From contig NZ_LMMT01000038.1 of assembly GCF_001422365.1 (NCBI RefSeq), positions 77,979-141,978 on the forward strand: a DNA stretch of 64,000 bases. The letters are read 5' to 3'. The notes below the pieces were generated by a model. It had not been told where the DNA came from. It worked only from the letters and a program-made list of their open reading frames with translations, and did not search any database. This DNA is from Pseudorhodoferax sp. Leaf265. Its GTDB lineage: Bacteria; Pseudomonadota; Gammaproteobacteria; Burkholderiales; Burkholderiaceae_C. How positions within the stretch are numbered: the stretch's first letter is position 1; every line of letters starts with the position of its first letter. Position numbers and translations under genes: made by a program. Positions 52,288 to 63,059 of the stretch are shown here, one piece after another.

Positions 52288-52773
52288 ATGCAGAGCAAGA
52301 ACACCGTTTGCCTGTGGTTCGATGGCGACGCTGAAGCGGCCGCCAACTTCTATGCCCAGACCTTCCCCGACAGCGCCGTCGGTGCCGTGCACCGCGCGCC
52401 GGGCGACTACCCGTCGGGCAAGCAGGGCGACGTGCTGACGGTGGAGTTCACCGTGGCCGGCATCCCCTGCGTGGGCCTGAACGGTGGCCCGGCGTTCAAG
52501 CACAGCGAGGCCTTCTCGTTCCAGATCGCCACCGACGACCAGGCCGAGACCGACCGGCTCTGGAACGCCATCGTCGGCAACGGCGGCCAGGAGAGCGAGT
52601 GCGGCTGGTGCAAGGACCGCTGGGGTCTGTCGTGGCAGATCAGCCCGCGCGTGCTGCTGGACGGTTTCGCCGACCCCGACCCGGCCGTGGCCAAGCGCGT
52701 GTTCGAGGCCATGATGACCATGCGCAAGATCGACGTCGCCGCCATCGAGGCGGCGCGGCGCGGGCCCGCCTGA
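52288..52773 (+). CDS. VOC family (PhnB-like) protein
   Basis: A 161-residue protein of the glyoxalase/bleomycin-resistance fold, PhnB-like 3-dmu-9_3-mt type: NTVCLWFDGDAEAAANFYAQ, ECGWCKDRWGLSWQISP and the C-terminal GFADPDPAVAKRVFEAMMTM. GAGGAGA precedes the ATG. Function is not known; it has no methyltransferase motifs despite old family names. A decayed relative of its 3' end is at 50011-50118. Confidence 0.9.
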   Translation: MQSKNTVCLWFDGDAEAAANFYAQTFPDSAVGAVHRAPGDYPSGKQGDVLTVEFTVAGIPCVGLNGGPAFKHSEAFSFQIATDDQAETDRLWNAIVGNGGQESECGWCKDRWGLSWQISPRVLLDGFADPDPAVAKRVFEAMMTMRKIDVAAIEAARRGPA

Positions 52774-52929
52774 TCAGGCCGGCTTGTTCTTGAGCTTGCC
52801 CTTGGGCATCACCGTCGTGGTCGGCGGCGTGGGCCGGGTCGAGGTGCTGCTGCTCAGGCTCGGCGGAGGGCTGCTGTCCTTCTTCGGTTTCTTGGTCATC
52901 TTGTTGCTGCGCTGTTCGCCTTTGGCCAT
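52774..52929 (-). CDS. small basic Ser/Pro/Thr-rich protein
   Basis: A 51-residue frame (MAKGEQRSNKMTKKPKKDSS, then a Ser/Thr/Pro tract, ending KGKLKNKPA). It is highly basic at both ends with a disordered middle. Similar short Lys-rich proteins of unknown role occur in Comamonadaceae. Its stop touches the stop of the VOC gene, and the composition (Lys/Ser/Thr) is atypical for a shadow frame in this DNA. Confidence 0.6.
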   Translation of the reverse strand: MAKGEQRSNKMTKKPKKDSSPPPSLSSSTSTRPTPPTTTVMPKGKLKNKPA

Positions 52930-52989
52930 GCTGTTCTCCAGATTGAAGCGCCGAATATAGCGAGCTCGCAGGCGCATACTCGCGGCCCC

Positions 52990-53301
52990 ATGGAAGACCC
53001 GAACCAGACCATCATCCCGGCCGCCTTCATGGCGCTGTACAGCGCCAACGGCCGCCCCACGGCCACGCGCGCGCATGTGGAAGAGCGCCACGACCTGTGC
53101 GAGGACATGGCGGTCCAGATGACCACGCTGTGCGCCAGCCTGGAGCACCGGCACGACCTCACCAAGGAGGAGGTGCTTCGCCGCTGCTGGATGGGCCTGC
53201 TGCAGGACGGCAGCGGCGTCGAGCCGCCCGAGGCGAACTGGGTCGTGGCGCGCACGGCCGAGCTGCTGGAGTGGCCGCAGCCGGCCTTCCTGCAGGCCTG
53301 A
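52990..53301 (+). CDS. hypothetical protein
   Basis: A 103-residue acidic, helical protein (MEDPNQTIIPAAFMALYSAN, HVEERHDLCEDMAVQMTTLC, TKEEVLRRCWMGLLQ). Composition and codon bias look real. A family resemblance to ATPase-associated small proteins in Burkholderiales is recalled but not certain. It is divergent from the small basic protein gene with a 60-base gap that carries AT-rich promoter-like sequence. Confidence 0.65.
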   Translation: MEDPNQTIIPAAFMALYSANGRPTATRAHVEERHDLCEDMAVQMTTLCASLEHRHDLTKEEVLRRCWMGLLQDGSGVEPPEANWVVARTAELLEWPQPAFLQA

Positions 53302-53446
53302 AGCGCCCCGGCGCTCAACGCCGCGCCAGCGCCAGGGCGACGCCGGGCCGTTTCTCACCCAGGGTGGACGGCCCCGGCCCGGCGACCAGCACGGCCACGC
53401 CGCCCAAGCCGAGCGGCAACCCCGCGAGATTCCGCGGGCCCGGCCG

Positions 53447-53655
53447 CTACAGCAACAGCGGCCAGGCCGGCAGGTTCGCCCGCAGTGGCATGGTGCAGGT
53501 CGGCAGCGCGCCCTCGCCGACGTCGAGCCGAGGCAGCGCGAGCGCTGCGAAGCCCATCCACACGAACCGGTAGAGAACGGCCGCGGCGCCCAACAGTCCG
53601 ACCGTGCCCCGTGCGAACAGCGGCGGCCAGGCCTCGATCAGTCGTCGGCGGTCAG
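53447..53655 (-). pseudogene. possible 3' remnant of a membrane-protein gene
   Basis: On the minus strand a frame ending at TAG 53447 reads LIEAWPPLFARGTVGLLGAA, then VLYRFVWMGFAALALPRLDV and MPLRANLPAWPLLL. It has a protein-like hydrophobic pattern but no start codon in a sensible place. The frame opens only after the GNAT stop. The rest of 53302-53704 shows nothing recognisable. Family unknown; it could be chance. Confidence 0.28.
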
Positions 53656-53704
53656 CACCACCAGCACGGAGCTGGGCGCGTGCGTTGCCTGCACTGCGTC
53701 CGCG

Positions 53705-54238
53705 TCAGCCGTCGACCGGCTCGGCCGGCGTGTCCAGCAGCAGCTGGTAGAAGGCCAGGTCGAGCCAGCGCCCGAACTTGAAGCCGACCTGCGGCAGCGT
53801 GCCGCAGTGTTCGAAGCCCAGTCGCCGGTGCAGCGCGATGCTGGCGGCGTTGTCCGCGTCGATGCCGCCGACCATGGCATGCACGCCGCGCTGGCGCGCC
53901 GCGTCGGTCAGCTGCTGCAGCAGGGTGCGGCCCAGGCCGCGGCCGCGGTGGTCCTGGTGGATGTAGATCGAATGCTCGACCGTGTACTTGTAGGCCGGCC
54001 AGGCGCGGAACGTGCCGTAGCTGGCAAAGCCGAGCAGCTGGCCGATGGCGTCCTCGACGCCGATGACCGGGAAGCCACCCGTACGCTTGGCCTCGAACCA
54101 GCCGGCCATGCTCTCGGGTGTGCGCGGCCGGTAGTCGTAGAGCGCCGTCGAATGGGCGATGGCCTCGTTGAAGATGGCCAGGATCGCGGCAGCGTGCCGC
54201 GCATGGCTGCATTGGACGATGGTGGTGGCTGGCTGCAT
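53705..54238 (-). CDS. GNAT N-acetyltransferase (phosphinothricin acetyltransferase/MnaT-like)
   Basis: This 177-residue protein has the acetyl-CoA loop HQDHRGRGLGRTLL (94-107), the PAT-type HSIYIHQDHRG segment and the C-terminal ADNAASIALHRRLGFEHCG. Related enzymes acetylate L-phosphinothricin, methionine sulfoximine or other L-amino acids. The start at 54238 has GGAGA 6 bases upstream. It is divergent from an XRE-cupin regulator with a palindrome between, so it is probably regulated by it. Confidence 0.9.
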   Translation of the reverse strand: MQPATTIVQCSHARHAAAILAIFNEAIAHSTALYDYRPRTPESMAGWFEAKRTGGFPVIGVEDAIGQLLGFASYGTFRAWPAYKYTVEHSIYIHQDHRGRGLGRTLLQQLTDAARQRGVHAMVGGIDADNAASIALHRRLGFEHCGTLPQVGFKFGRWLDLAFYQLLLDTPAEPVDG

Positions 54239-54328
54239 GGGCTTCTCCAAACGCGCCGCCAGTTCACTATGTTGCGACGCCAATTTTGGATTGTGCCGAC
54301 GCACTGTCGAAGGAAAGGACATCTGCGT

Positions 54329-54340
54329 CTACTAAAGTAG
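54329..54340. promoter_or_regulatory. palindrome before the XRE-cupin gene
   Basis: CTACTAAAGTAG has perfect 5-bp arms and a 2-base centre. It lies 5 bases upstream of the regulator start and 90 bases from the GNAT start, a good place for an autoregulatory operator. Confidence 0.5.
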
Positions 54341-54345
54341 CACGC

Positions 54346-54906
54346 ATGCCAAGTGATCTGGATGAACGCATCGGTGCCCGCATCCGGCTGGAGCGCGAGG
54401 CGCGCGGTTGGTCGCTGACCGACCTGGCGGCCAGGGCGGCGGTGTCGCGGGCCATGGTCTACAAGGTCGAGCGCGGCGACAGCAGCCCGACTGCCAAGCT
54501 GCTGGGCAAGCTGGCGGGCGCCTTCGGCCTGAGCATGTCCACGCTGATGGCGCGGGCCGAGATCGCCCAGGGGCGGCTGCTGCGCCGTGCCGACCAGCCG
54601 ACCTGGACCGACCCCGCCACGGGCTATGTGCGTCGCCATGTGTCGCCGCGCTCGGACATGCCGCTGGACCTGGTCCAGGTCATGTTGCCCCCGCGGACGC
54701 AGGTGCCCATGCCGGCCTCGTCCTACGCCTTCCTGCGCGAGCTGGTCTGGGTGGTGGCCGGCGAGCTGGTGCTCGTGGAAGGGCGGGTGCGGCACGCGAT
54801 GCAGGCCGGGGATTGCCTGGAACTCGGGCCGCCGACGGATTGCCAGTTTCTCAACGAGACCGATGCGCCCTGCACCTACCTCGTGGCGGCATTGAGCGTG
54901 CGCTGA
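54346..54906 (+). CDS. XRE family regulator with cupin sensor domain
   Basis: The 186-residue protein has an N-terminal HTH_3 domain (about 6-64, GWSLTDLAARAAVSRAMVYK, SSPTAKLLGKLAGAFG) and a C-terminal cupin (PMPASSYAFLRELVWVVAGE, MQAGDCLELGP). Such regulators respond to small ligands and often control an adjacent acetyltransferase or amino acid gene. The divergent GNAT gene is the likely target. Confidence 0.9.
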   Translation: MPSDLDERIGARIRLEREARGWSLTDLAARAAVSRAMVYKVERGDSSPTAKLLGKLAGAFGLSMSTLMARAEIAQGRLLRRADQPTWTDPATGYVRRHVSPRSDMPLDLVQVMLPPRTQVPMPASSYAFLRELVWVVAGELVLVEGRVRHAMQAGDCLELGPPTDCQFLNETDAPCTYLVAALSVR

Positions 54907-54934
54907 GCCGCCGCCAGAGGGGGCCCACTCTGCA

Positions 54935-56227
54935 TCAGGCCGCGTCCGGCAGCGCGATCACGAAGCAGGCGCCGCCGCCCTCGCGCGCCTCGCAGCGCAC
55001 CGAGCCGCCGTGGCGCTCGGCAATCGACTTGACCAGCGCCAGCCCGAGGCCGACGCCGCCGTTGCTCTCGCTCGCGCCGGGCAGGCGGTAGAAGGGCTCG
55101 AAGATGCGTTCGCGCAGCGCCGGTGGCACGCCGGGCCCGCGGTCGAACACGCGCAGCACGGCCTGGCGGCCGTCGTGCTGCAGGCTCGCGCTGACCTCGC
55201 CGCGGCCGTAGCGGCGCGCGTTCTCCAGCAGGTTGCGCACGGCGCGGCGCAGCAGCTTGGGCACGCCGCGCACCTGCACGGGCGCGGCATCGCTGCCGTC
55301 TTCGGCACCGGCTTCGAAGGCCACGTCCAGCCGCGCGCATTCCTCGGCCGTGAGGCCGGTCCAGTCCACCTCCTCGACGGTGCCCATGTCGGCCTCGCGC
55401 GCGTCGAGCCGGCTGGCCAGCAGGATCTCGTCGATGAGCTGGTCGAGCTCGGCGATGTTGCGGCTGATCTCGTCGCGGATCTCGGGCGTGGGAGCCGTGC
55501 CCATGAGTTCCAGCCCCATGCGGATGCGCGCCAGCGGCGAGCGCAACTCATGCGAGGCATTGGCCAGCAGCGACTTCTGCGCGCGCATGAGCTGCTCGAT
55601 GCGCTCGGCCGCGCTGTTGAAGCGCTGCGCCAGGAAGCCGACCTCGTCGTCGCCGCGCACCGCCACGCGCACCGACAGGTCGCCCGCGCCCCAGCGCTCC
55701 ACGCCGCTCTGCAGCCGTTCGAGCCGGCGCGTGAGCCGGCGCGCCACCGGGTACATGACCAGCGCGCAGCCGATGCCCACCATGCCCAGCACCCAGAAGA
55801 AGCCATCCGGCGGGCGGCCCCACATCGAGCGCGGCGGGCGCGGCATGTGCAGCACGAGCTCCTGCCCGTCCTGCATGCGCACGAGGAACTCGGGGCCGCT
55901 CTTGAAGTTTTCGTACTTGGCGACGGTGGCCGGGTCGGGCGGTTCGTTGTCGCCGCCGAAATGCGGCGGCACGTGGCCGTCCAGGTCGCGCCAGCCGCGC
56001 CAGGCGCCCTGGCCGATCACCTCGCCGGCCATGTTCTGCACGACCACCGTGCGCGCCGGCGGGTCGGTCGTGATGCGCCAGACCCAGCCCAGCAACAACA
56101 TGAGCACCGCCACGGCCGCCAGCACCGACAGCCAGATGCGCACGTACAGGCGCTGCAGCACGCCGGGCAGGCGCCGCGGCGGTGCCTCGGAGCCAGGGCG
56201 CTCAGTCCTGCTGCTTGGCGAAGACAT
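54935..56227 (-). CDS. sensor histidine kinase
   Basis: The 430-residue membrane kinase has helices at about 31-50 and 143-162, a short periplasmic loop rich in Pro/Gly/Asp, and HAMP (about 163-215). HisKA follows with phospho-His226 in NASHELRSPLARI. The ATPase domain has N-box NLLENARRYGRG, G1 DRGPGVP and G2 GVGLGLALVKS. It overlaps the response regulator gene by 26 bases, so the pair is co-translated. It resembles CpxA/RstB-type kinases. The signal is unknown. Its GTG at 56239 is an alternative start. Confidence 0.92.
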   Translation of the reverse strand: MSSPSSRTERPGSEAPPRRLPGVLQRLYVRIWLSVLAAVAVLMLLLGWVWRITTDPPARTVVVQNMAGEVIGQGAWRGWRDLDGHVPPHFGGDNEPPDPATVAKYENFKSGPEFLVRMQDGQELVLHMPRPPRSMWGRPPDGFFWVLGMVGIGCALVMYPVARRLTRRLERLQSGVERWGAGDLSVRVAVRGDDEVGFLAQRFNSAAERIEQLMRAQKSLLANASHELRSPLARIRMGLELMGTAPTPEIRDEISRNIAELDQLIDEILLASRLDAREADMGTVEEVDWTGLTAEECARLDVAFEAGAEDGSDAAPVQVRGVPKLLRRAVRNLLENARRYGRGEVSASLQHDGRQAVLRVFDRGPGVPPALRERIFEPFYRLPGASESNGGVGLGLALVKSIAERHGGSVRCEAREGGGACFVIALPDAA

Positions 56228-56912
56228 AGCCGGCGCCACGCACCGTCACGATGCGTTTGGGGTTCTTGGGGTCGGCCTCGATGGCCGCGCGGATGCGGCC
56301 CATGTGCACGTCGATCGAGCGGTCGAAGGCCTCCAGCTCGCGGCCGCGCACGGCCTCCATGATCTGGTCGCGGCTCAGCACGCGGCCGGCGCGCTCGGCC
56401 AGCGTGACCAGCAGGTCGAACTGGTAGGCCGTCAGCTCGCAGGCCTGGCCGCCCACGGTCACGCTGCGCGCGTCGCGGTCGATCTCCAGCGAGCCGAAGC
56501 GCAATACCTGGCTGGCCACGGGCGCGCCCTCGCTGCGCCGGCGCAGGACGGCGCGGATGCGCGCCAACAGTTCCCGCGGTTCGAAAGGCTTGGGCAGGTA
56601 GTCGTCGGCGCCGAGCTCCAGGCCGATGATGCGGTCCAGCGGATCGCCCTTCGCCGTGAGCATCAGTACCGGCACGCGCGCCATCTCGCCCTGGGCCGCG
56701 CGGATGCGCCGGCACACCTCCAGGCCGTCCATGTCGGGCAGCATCAGGTCCAGGATCACGAGCTCGGGCAGGCCGCCGGGCTGCTGCAGCCGCGCCAGCC
56801 CCTCCGTGGCCGTGGCCTTGTGCTCCACCACGAAGCCGGACTGGCCCAGGTAGGCGCCCACCATCTGGGCCAGCCGTGTGTCGTCCTCGATCATCAGCAA
56901 AGGAGTGCTCAT
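56202..56912 (-). CDS. OmpR-family response regulator
   Basis: This 236-residue regulator has a receiver domain with Asp10, Asp11, phosphoacceptor Asp55 (LVILDLMLPD), Thr in LMLTAKG and Lys in LPKPFEP. The C-terminal winged helix (about 140-232) includes ELTAYQFDLLVTL and DVHMGRIRAAIE. It forms a two-component system with the downstream kinase. Targets are not evident; AmpG is the next gene on the same strand side but is convergent in neither sense, lying downstream-independent with its own start. Confidence 0.94.
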   Translation of the reverse strand: MSTPLLMIEDDTRLAQMVGAYLGQSGFVVEHKATATEGLARLQQPGGLPELVILDLMLPDMDGLEVCRRIRAAQGEMARVPVLMLTAKGDPLDRIIGLELGADDYLPKPFEPRELLARIRAVLRRRSEGAPVASQVLRFGSLEIDRDARSVTVGGQACELTAYQFDLLVTLAERAGRVLSRDQIMEAVRGRELEAFDRSIDVHMGRIRAAIEADPKNPKRIVTVRGAGYVFAKQQD

Positions 56913-57001
56913 GGTTTTCTTCTGTGCAGGCAGGGAGACGCCATGGTGCGGCGCCCGCGCCGACCTGTGTTGTCACGGCCGTAAAGTTAAGTAAAAGGCG
57001 G

Positions 57002-58354
57002 TCAGCCCGGCTTGACGGGAAGGCGCCGGCCCACCAGCCAGACCAGCGCCAGCACGGGCACGCCCAGCAAGGCCGTCCCCGTGAAGAAGCTGGCATAGCC
57101 GAAGGCGTCCACGTACTGGCCCGAGAAGCCCGCGATGAACTTGGGCAAGAGCAGCATCAGCGAGCTGAACAGCGCGTACTGCGTGGCCGAGTACTGCACG
57201 TTGGTCAGGCTCGACAGGTAGGCGATGAAGGCGGCCGAGGCAATGCCGCCGGCCAGGTTGTCGGCCGAGACCACCAGCGTGAGCGCCGCGAGATCGTGGC
57301 CGCGGCCGGCCATCCAGGCGAACAGCAGGTTGCTGGCCGCGCTGAGCACCGCGCCCAGCATCAGCACGCGCAGCACCCCGAGCCGCATGGCCAGCGCGCC
57401 GCCGACGAAGGCGCCCACCAGCGTCATGACCACGCCGTAGACCTTGCTCACGGTCGCCACCTCGGCCTCGGAGAAGCCCATGTCCACGTAGAAGGGGTTG
57501 GCCATGATGCCCATCACCACGTCGCTGATGCGGTAGACGGCGATCAGCGCGAGGATCTGCGCGGCCTGCCAGCCGTAGCGGCGGAAGAAGTCGGCGAAGG
57601 GCTCGAACAGCGTCTGCTCCAGCCACTCGCCCGGGCTGCGCGCGGGTTGGAAGGCGCGCGGCACCGGCTCGCGCGAGAGCAGCACGGTCAGCACGCCGAC
57701 CACCATGCTCGAAGCCATCGCCAGGTAGGCCGTGGTCCAGGCCGGGTTCTCGTAGCCGCTGGCCTCGACGCGCGCGCCGGCCACGATCCACAGCACCCCC
57801 GCGCCGGCCCAGATCATGGCCAGCCGGTAGCCGGTCTGGTAGGCGGCGGCCAGCGCGGCCTGCTTGTCGGTGGCGGCCGATTCGATGCGGAAGGCGTCCA
57901 GCGCGATGTCCTGCGTGGCCGAGCCGAAGGCCACCAGCAGCGCGCACCAGACCAGCGGCTCCAGCCCGCCGCGCGGGTCGGCCAGCGCCATGCCCACGAG
58001 GCCGGCGACGACCAGCGCCTGCGACAGCAGCAGCCAGCTGCGGCGCCGGCCCAGCCAGTGCGTCAGGAGCGGCAACGGCAGGCGATCCACCAGCGGCGCC
58101 CAGACCCACTTGAAGCCATAGGCCAGTCCGACCCAGCTCAGGTAGCCGATGGTGGTGCGGTCGATGCCGGCGCCGCGCAGCCGAAAGCTCAGCGTGCCCA
58201 GCACCAGCAGCAGCGGCAGGCCGGCCGAGAAGCCCAGGGCCAGCATGCGCAGCGTGGCCGGTTCCAGGTAGACGCGCAGGGTCTGGCCCCAGGAGGGCTT
58301 CGTGGTGGCCGGTGCGACCTCGAGTTCTGCGGGCTTTGCCGGGCGGGATGTCAT
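57002..58354 (-). CDS. ampG: AmpG family muropeptide permease
   Basis: A 450-residue MFS transporter with about 12 helices. Typical AmpG segments are LGFSAGLPLLLVLGTLSFRL, FGSATQDIALDAFRIE and GFSEAEVATVSKVYGV. AmpG imports GlcNAc-anhydro-muropeptides from the periplasm for cell wall recycling, and its flux controls AmpC-type beta-lactamase in many bacteria. It is divergent from the M48 protease gene with a 50-base gap. Confidence 0.94.
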   Translation of the reverse strand: MTSRPAKPAELEVAPATTKPSWGQTLRVYLEPATLRMLALGFSAGLPLLLVLGTLSFRLRGAGIDRTTIGYLSWVGLAYGFKWVWAPLVDRLPLPLLTHWLGRRRSWLLLSQALVVAGLVGMALADPRGGLEPLVWCALLVAFGSATQDIALDAFRIESAATDKQAALAAAYQTGYRLAMIWAGAGVLWIVAGARVEASGYENPAWTTAYLAMASSMVVGVLTVLLSREPVPRAFQPARSPGEWLEQTLFEPFADFFRRYGWQAAQILALIAVYRISDVVMGIMANPFYVDMGFSEAEVATVSKVYGVVMTLVGAFVGGALAMRLGVLRVLMLGAVLSAASNLLFAWMAGRGHDLAALTLVVSADNLAGGIASAAFIAYLSSLTNVQYSATQYALFSSLMLLLPKFIAGFSGQYVDAFGYASFFTGTALLGVPVLALVWLVGRRLPVKPG

Positions 58355-58404
58355 CTGGGAATAATACGTGGCGGCCTTCTGTCACCGGCCGCGCGAAGCA
58401 CCCG

Positions 58405-59220
58405 ATGAAGCCCTTGAAGACCCTCGTCGCGCTCGGCCTGGCCGGCGCCCTGCTGAGCACCCCGGCGCTGGCGCAGCGCGACGGGGTCAATGTCGGCCAG
58501 AACTCGGTCTTCACCGGCCTGGTCTCGGCCGACCAGATGGAGGCCACGGCCTTGCAGCAGTACCGCCAGGTGCTGCGCGAGGCGGCCCAGCAGAACGCGC
58601 TGGCGCCGGCCGGCAACCCGCAGCTGCAGCGCCTGCGTGCGATCGCCACCCGCATCATTCCGCACGCGGTGGACTGGAACCCGCGCGCCAAGGACTGGAA
58701 GTGGGAAGTCAATCTGATCGGCAGCAAGCAGGTCAACGCCTGGTGCATGCCGGGTGGCAAGATCGCTTTCTACACGGGCATCCTGAACCAGCTCAAGCTC
58801 AGCGACGACGAGGTCGCCGCCGTGATGGGCCACGAGATCGCGCACGCGCTGCGCGAGCATGCGCGCGAGCGTGCCGGCAAGAGTGCGGCCACCAACCTGG
58901 GCGCCAACGTGTTCTCCGAACTGCTGGGCCTGGGAACCCTGGGCCGCACCGTGGTGGGCGGCGGCGTGCAGCTGATCGGCCTGTCCTTCTCGCGCGAGAA
59001 CGAGACCGACGCCGACCTCGTGGGCCTGGAGTTGGCCGCGCGCGCCGGCTACGACCCGCGCGCCGCGGTCACGCTGTGGCAGAAGATGAACGCCGCGGCC
59101 CAGGGCGCGCCGCCGCAGTGGCTCAGCACCCACCCCTCGGGCAGCACGCGCATCACCAGCATCGAGCGCAACCTGCCCAAGGTCATGCCCTTGTACGAGC
59201 GCGCCAGGAGCGGGGGCTGA
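58405..59220 (+). CDS. M48 family metalloprotease (periplasmic)
   Basis: The 271-residue protein has a signal peptide ending ALAQ and the zinc site MGHEIAHAL (His143, Glu144, His147). The third ligand is the Glu in ENETDADLVG. It resembles soluble M48 proteases such as LoiP/BepA-like quality-control enzymes, without a TPR tail. It acts in the periplasm, probably on misassembled envelope proteins. Confidence 0.92.
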   Translation: MKPLKTLVALGLAGALLSTPALAQRDGVNVGQNSVFTGLVSADQMEATALQQYRQVLREAAQQNALAPAGNPQLQRLRAIATRIIPHAVDWNPRAKDWKWEVNLIGSKQVNAWCMPGGKIAFYTGILNQLKLSDDEVAAVMGHEIAHALREHARERAGKSAATNLGANVFSELLGLGTLGRTVVGGGVQLIGLSFSRENETDADLVGLELAARAGYDPRAAVTLWQKMNAAAQGAPPQWLSTHPSGSTRITSIERNLPKVMPLYERARSGG

Positions 59221-59283
59221 GGCCGTCACCCAACGTCACGGCGCGTCACAGGGCTGTCAAGGCAGCCCCCAAGAATCAGGGGC

Positions 59284-61329
<2,046 letters not shown>

Positions 61330-62919
61330 TCAGCCAGCCGGCGCGCTCCGGCCGTTGCGCGCCGGCACGGCCAGGCCCAGGCGGCGCGCGAGCCGCACGA
61401 GGTTGGCGCGGTCCATGTCCAGCGCGCGGGCGGCGGCGGCCCAGTTGCCGGCATGGCCGGCCAGCGCCTGTTCGATGGCCTGGCGTTCGAAGGCCTGCAC
61501 GCGCTGGCGCAGCGGCACGGTGCCGGCGGGCAGCACGGCGGGTGTGGCCGCGGCCGCCGGCGGCTGCCCCGGCGCTGCCAGGCCGAGGTCACCGGCGCAC
61601 ACGCTCAGCACGCGCGGCCGCTGGCCATGGCGGCCCAGCGCGCGCAGCGCCGCGCGTGCCAGCACATGCTCGAGTTCGCGCACATTGCCGGGCCAGGCAT
61701 GGGCCAGCAGGGCCTGCTGTGCGTCCGCGTCCAGCCGCACGTTGCCCAGCCCCAGGCTGGCGCGCTGCTCCTCGAGGAAGGAGCCGGCCAGCAGCAGCAC
61801 GTCGCGCCCGCGTTCGCGCAGCGGCGGCACTTGCAGCGGGTAGGCGCCGAGCCGGTGGTACAGGTCGGCGCGGAAGCGGCCCGCGCGCACCTCGGCCGCC
61901 AGCTCGCGGTTGGTGGCGGCGACCAGGCGCACGTCCACGCGGTGTTCGCGGTCCGAACCCAGGCGCTGCAGCTGGCCGTTCTGCAGCACGCGCAGCAGCT
62001 TGGCCTGGACGGCCAGCGGCAGCTCGCCGACTTCGTCGAGGAACAACGTGCCGCCGTCGGCCAGCTCGAACTTGCCCTGGCGCTCGGCCACGGCGCCCGA
62101 GAAGGCGCCGCGCACATGGCCGAACAGCTCGCTCTCGACCAGGGTCTCGGGCAGGGCCGCGCAGTTCAGGCTCACGAGCGGGCGGCCCGCGCGCGGCGAG
62201 GCCGCGTGCAGGGCCTGCACGACCAGTTCCTTGCCCACGCCGGTCTCGCCACCCACCAGCACGGTCAGGTCGCTCGGGCCGACCAGCGCGATCTCGCGCA
62301 GCAGCGCGCGGTGGGCGGCGCTGCGGCCCACCAGCCGGCGCGCGCGTTCGCTGCCGGCCGCGCGGCGGTACTGCTCGGCGCGGCGCTGGGCATCCTCGGC
62401 ACGCAGGGCGAGGTCGTCCATGCGCTCGGCCGCGGCCACGGTCGCGGCGGCCAGGTCGGCCAGGCTCTGCAGCGCGGCCATGTCGATGCCGTCGAAGCGC
62501 GACAGCGCCAATGCGTCCAGCGTCATGAGGCCCCAGGGACGGTCCTGCACGCGCAGGGCGCAGCCCATGCAATCGTGCACGGGCAGGTGGCCGTGCACAT
62601 GCTCGACCAGGCCGTCGTAGGGATCGGGCAGGCCGCAGTCGGGCGCGAAGCGCAGCGGGCCCGCGGCCTGCAGCAGGGCCTGCAGCCGCGGGTGCTGCCC
62701 GACCAGGAAACGCCGGCCCAGCGTGTCGGGCGCCAAGCCGTCCACGGCCAGCGGCACCAGCGCGTCGCCATCCAGGCGCAGCAGCGCCACGGCATCGGCC
62801 GGCAGCAGGCGGCGCACGGCGTCGAGCAGGCGCCGGTAACGCTCGGACGGCGGGATCTGGCGCGCCAGGTCGGCCACCAGCGGCAGCATGGCAGCGAGCA
62901 TGGATTGGGGAGTCATCAT
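61330..62919 (-). CDS. norR: nitric oxide-responsive sigma-54 activator NorR
   Basis: The 529-residue activator has an N-terminal GAF domain, AAA+ domain (Walker A GGETGVGK 223-230, Walker B TLFLDEV 291-297) and a Fis-type helix-turn-helix ([20 protein letters not shown]). Asp102, Cys117 and Asp135 align in spacing with the iron-binding Asp99, Cys113 and Asp131 proposed for E. coli NorR, so NO sensing is likely. The sigma-54 contact loop reads GAFSGA (271-276) instead of GAFTGA. It is divergent from hmp, with NorR-like sites in the gap. Start could also be 62916. Confidence 0.93.
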   Translation of the reverse strand: MMTPQSMLAAMLPLVADLARQIPPSERYRRLLDAVRRLLPADAVALLRLDGDALVPLAVDGLAPDTLGRRFLVGQHPRLQALLQAAGPLRFAPDCGLPDPYDGLVEHVHGHLPVHDCMGCALRVQDRPWGLMTLDALALSRFDGIDMAALQSLADLAAATVAAAERMDDLALRAEDAQRRAEQYRRAAGSERARRLVGRSAAHRALLREIALVGPSDLTVLVGGETGVGKELVVQALHAASPRAGRPLVSLNCAALPETLVESELFGHVRGAFSGAVAERQGKFELADGGTLFLDEVGELPLAVQAKLLRVLQNGQLQRLGSDREHRVDVRLVAATNRELAAEVRAGRFRADLYHRLGAYPLQVPPLRERGRDVLLLAGSFLEEQRASLGLGNVRLDADAQQALLAHAWPGNVRELEHVLARAALRALGRHGQRPRVLSVCAGDLGLAAPGQPPAAAATPAVLPAGTVPLRQRVQAFERQAIEQALAGHAGNWAAAARALDMDRANLVRLARRLGLAVPARNGRSAPAG

Positions 62920-62931
62920 GTCCCGAAAGAG

Positions 62932-62968
62932 GTCATTTGGACTGGTCTTTGGTCAGTGTCATTTTGAC
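62932..62968. promoter_or_regulatory. three NorR enhancer-like sites at 13-base intervals
   Basis: GT-N7-AC sites lie at 62932-62942 and 62958-62968 (GTCATTTTGAC). A near match (GT-N7-CA) sits exactly between them at 62945. NorR is known to need three such sites upstream of its sigma-54 target. The set is 42 bases upstream of the -24 element. Confidence 0.7.
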
Positions 62969-63009
62969 GCAATGCGCGGCAAGCTGTTGTAGTCCAAGGA
63001 TTTTTTCCA

Positions 63010-63025
63010 TGGCACGAAGGCTGCC
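63010..63025 (+). promoter_or_regulatory. sigma-54 promoter of hmp
   Basis: TGGCACGAAGGCTGCC matches the consensus TGGCACG-N4-TTGC. GG (63011-63012) and GC (63023-63024) are separated by exactly 10 bases. Transcription would start near 63036, leaving a leader of about 24 bases before the ATG at 63060. Confidence 0.8.
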
Positions 63026-63059
63026 TATGTCTGCCTGTCATCCACCAACCGAGTCCCTC

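Noticed and set aside
63009-63059. Upstream in-frame ATG for hmp
   Set aside because: It overlaps the sigma-54 promoter, and the family numbering (Tyr29, Gln53, His85) fits the start at 63060 exactly.
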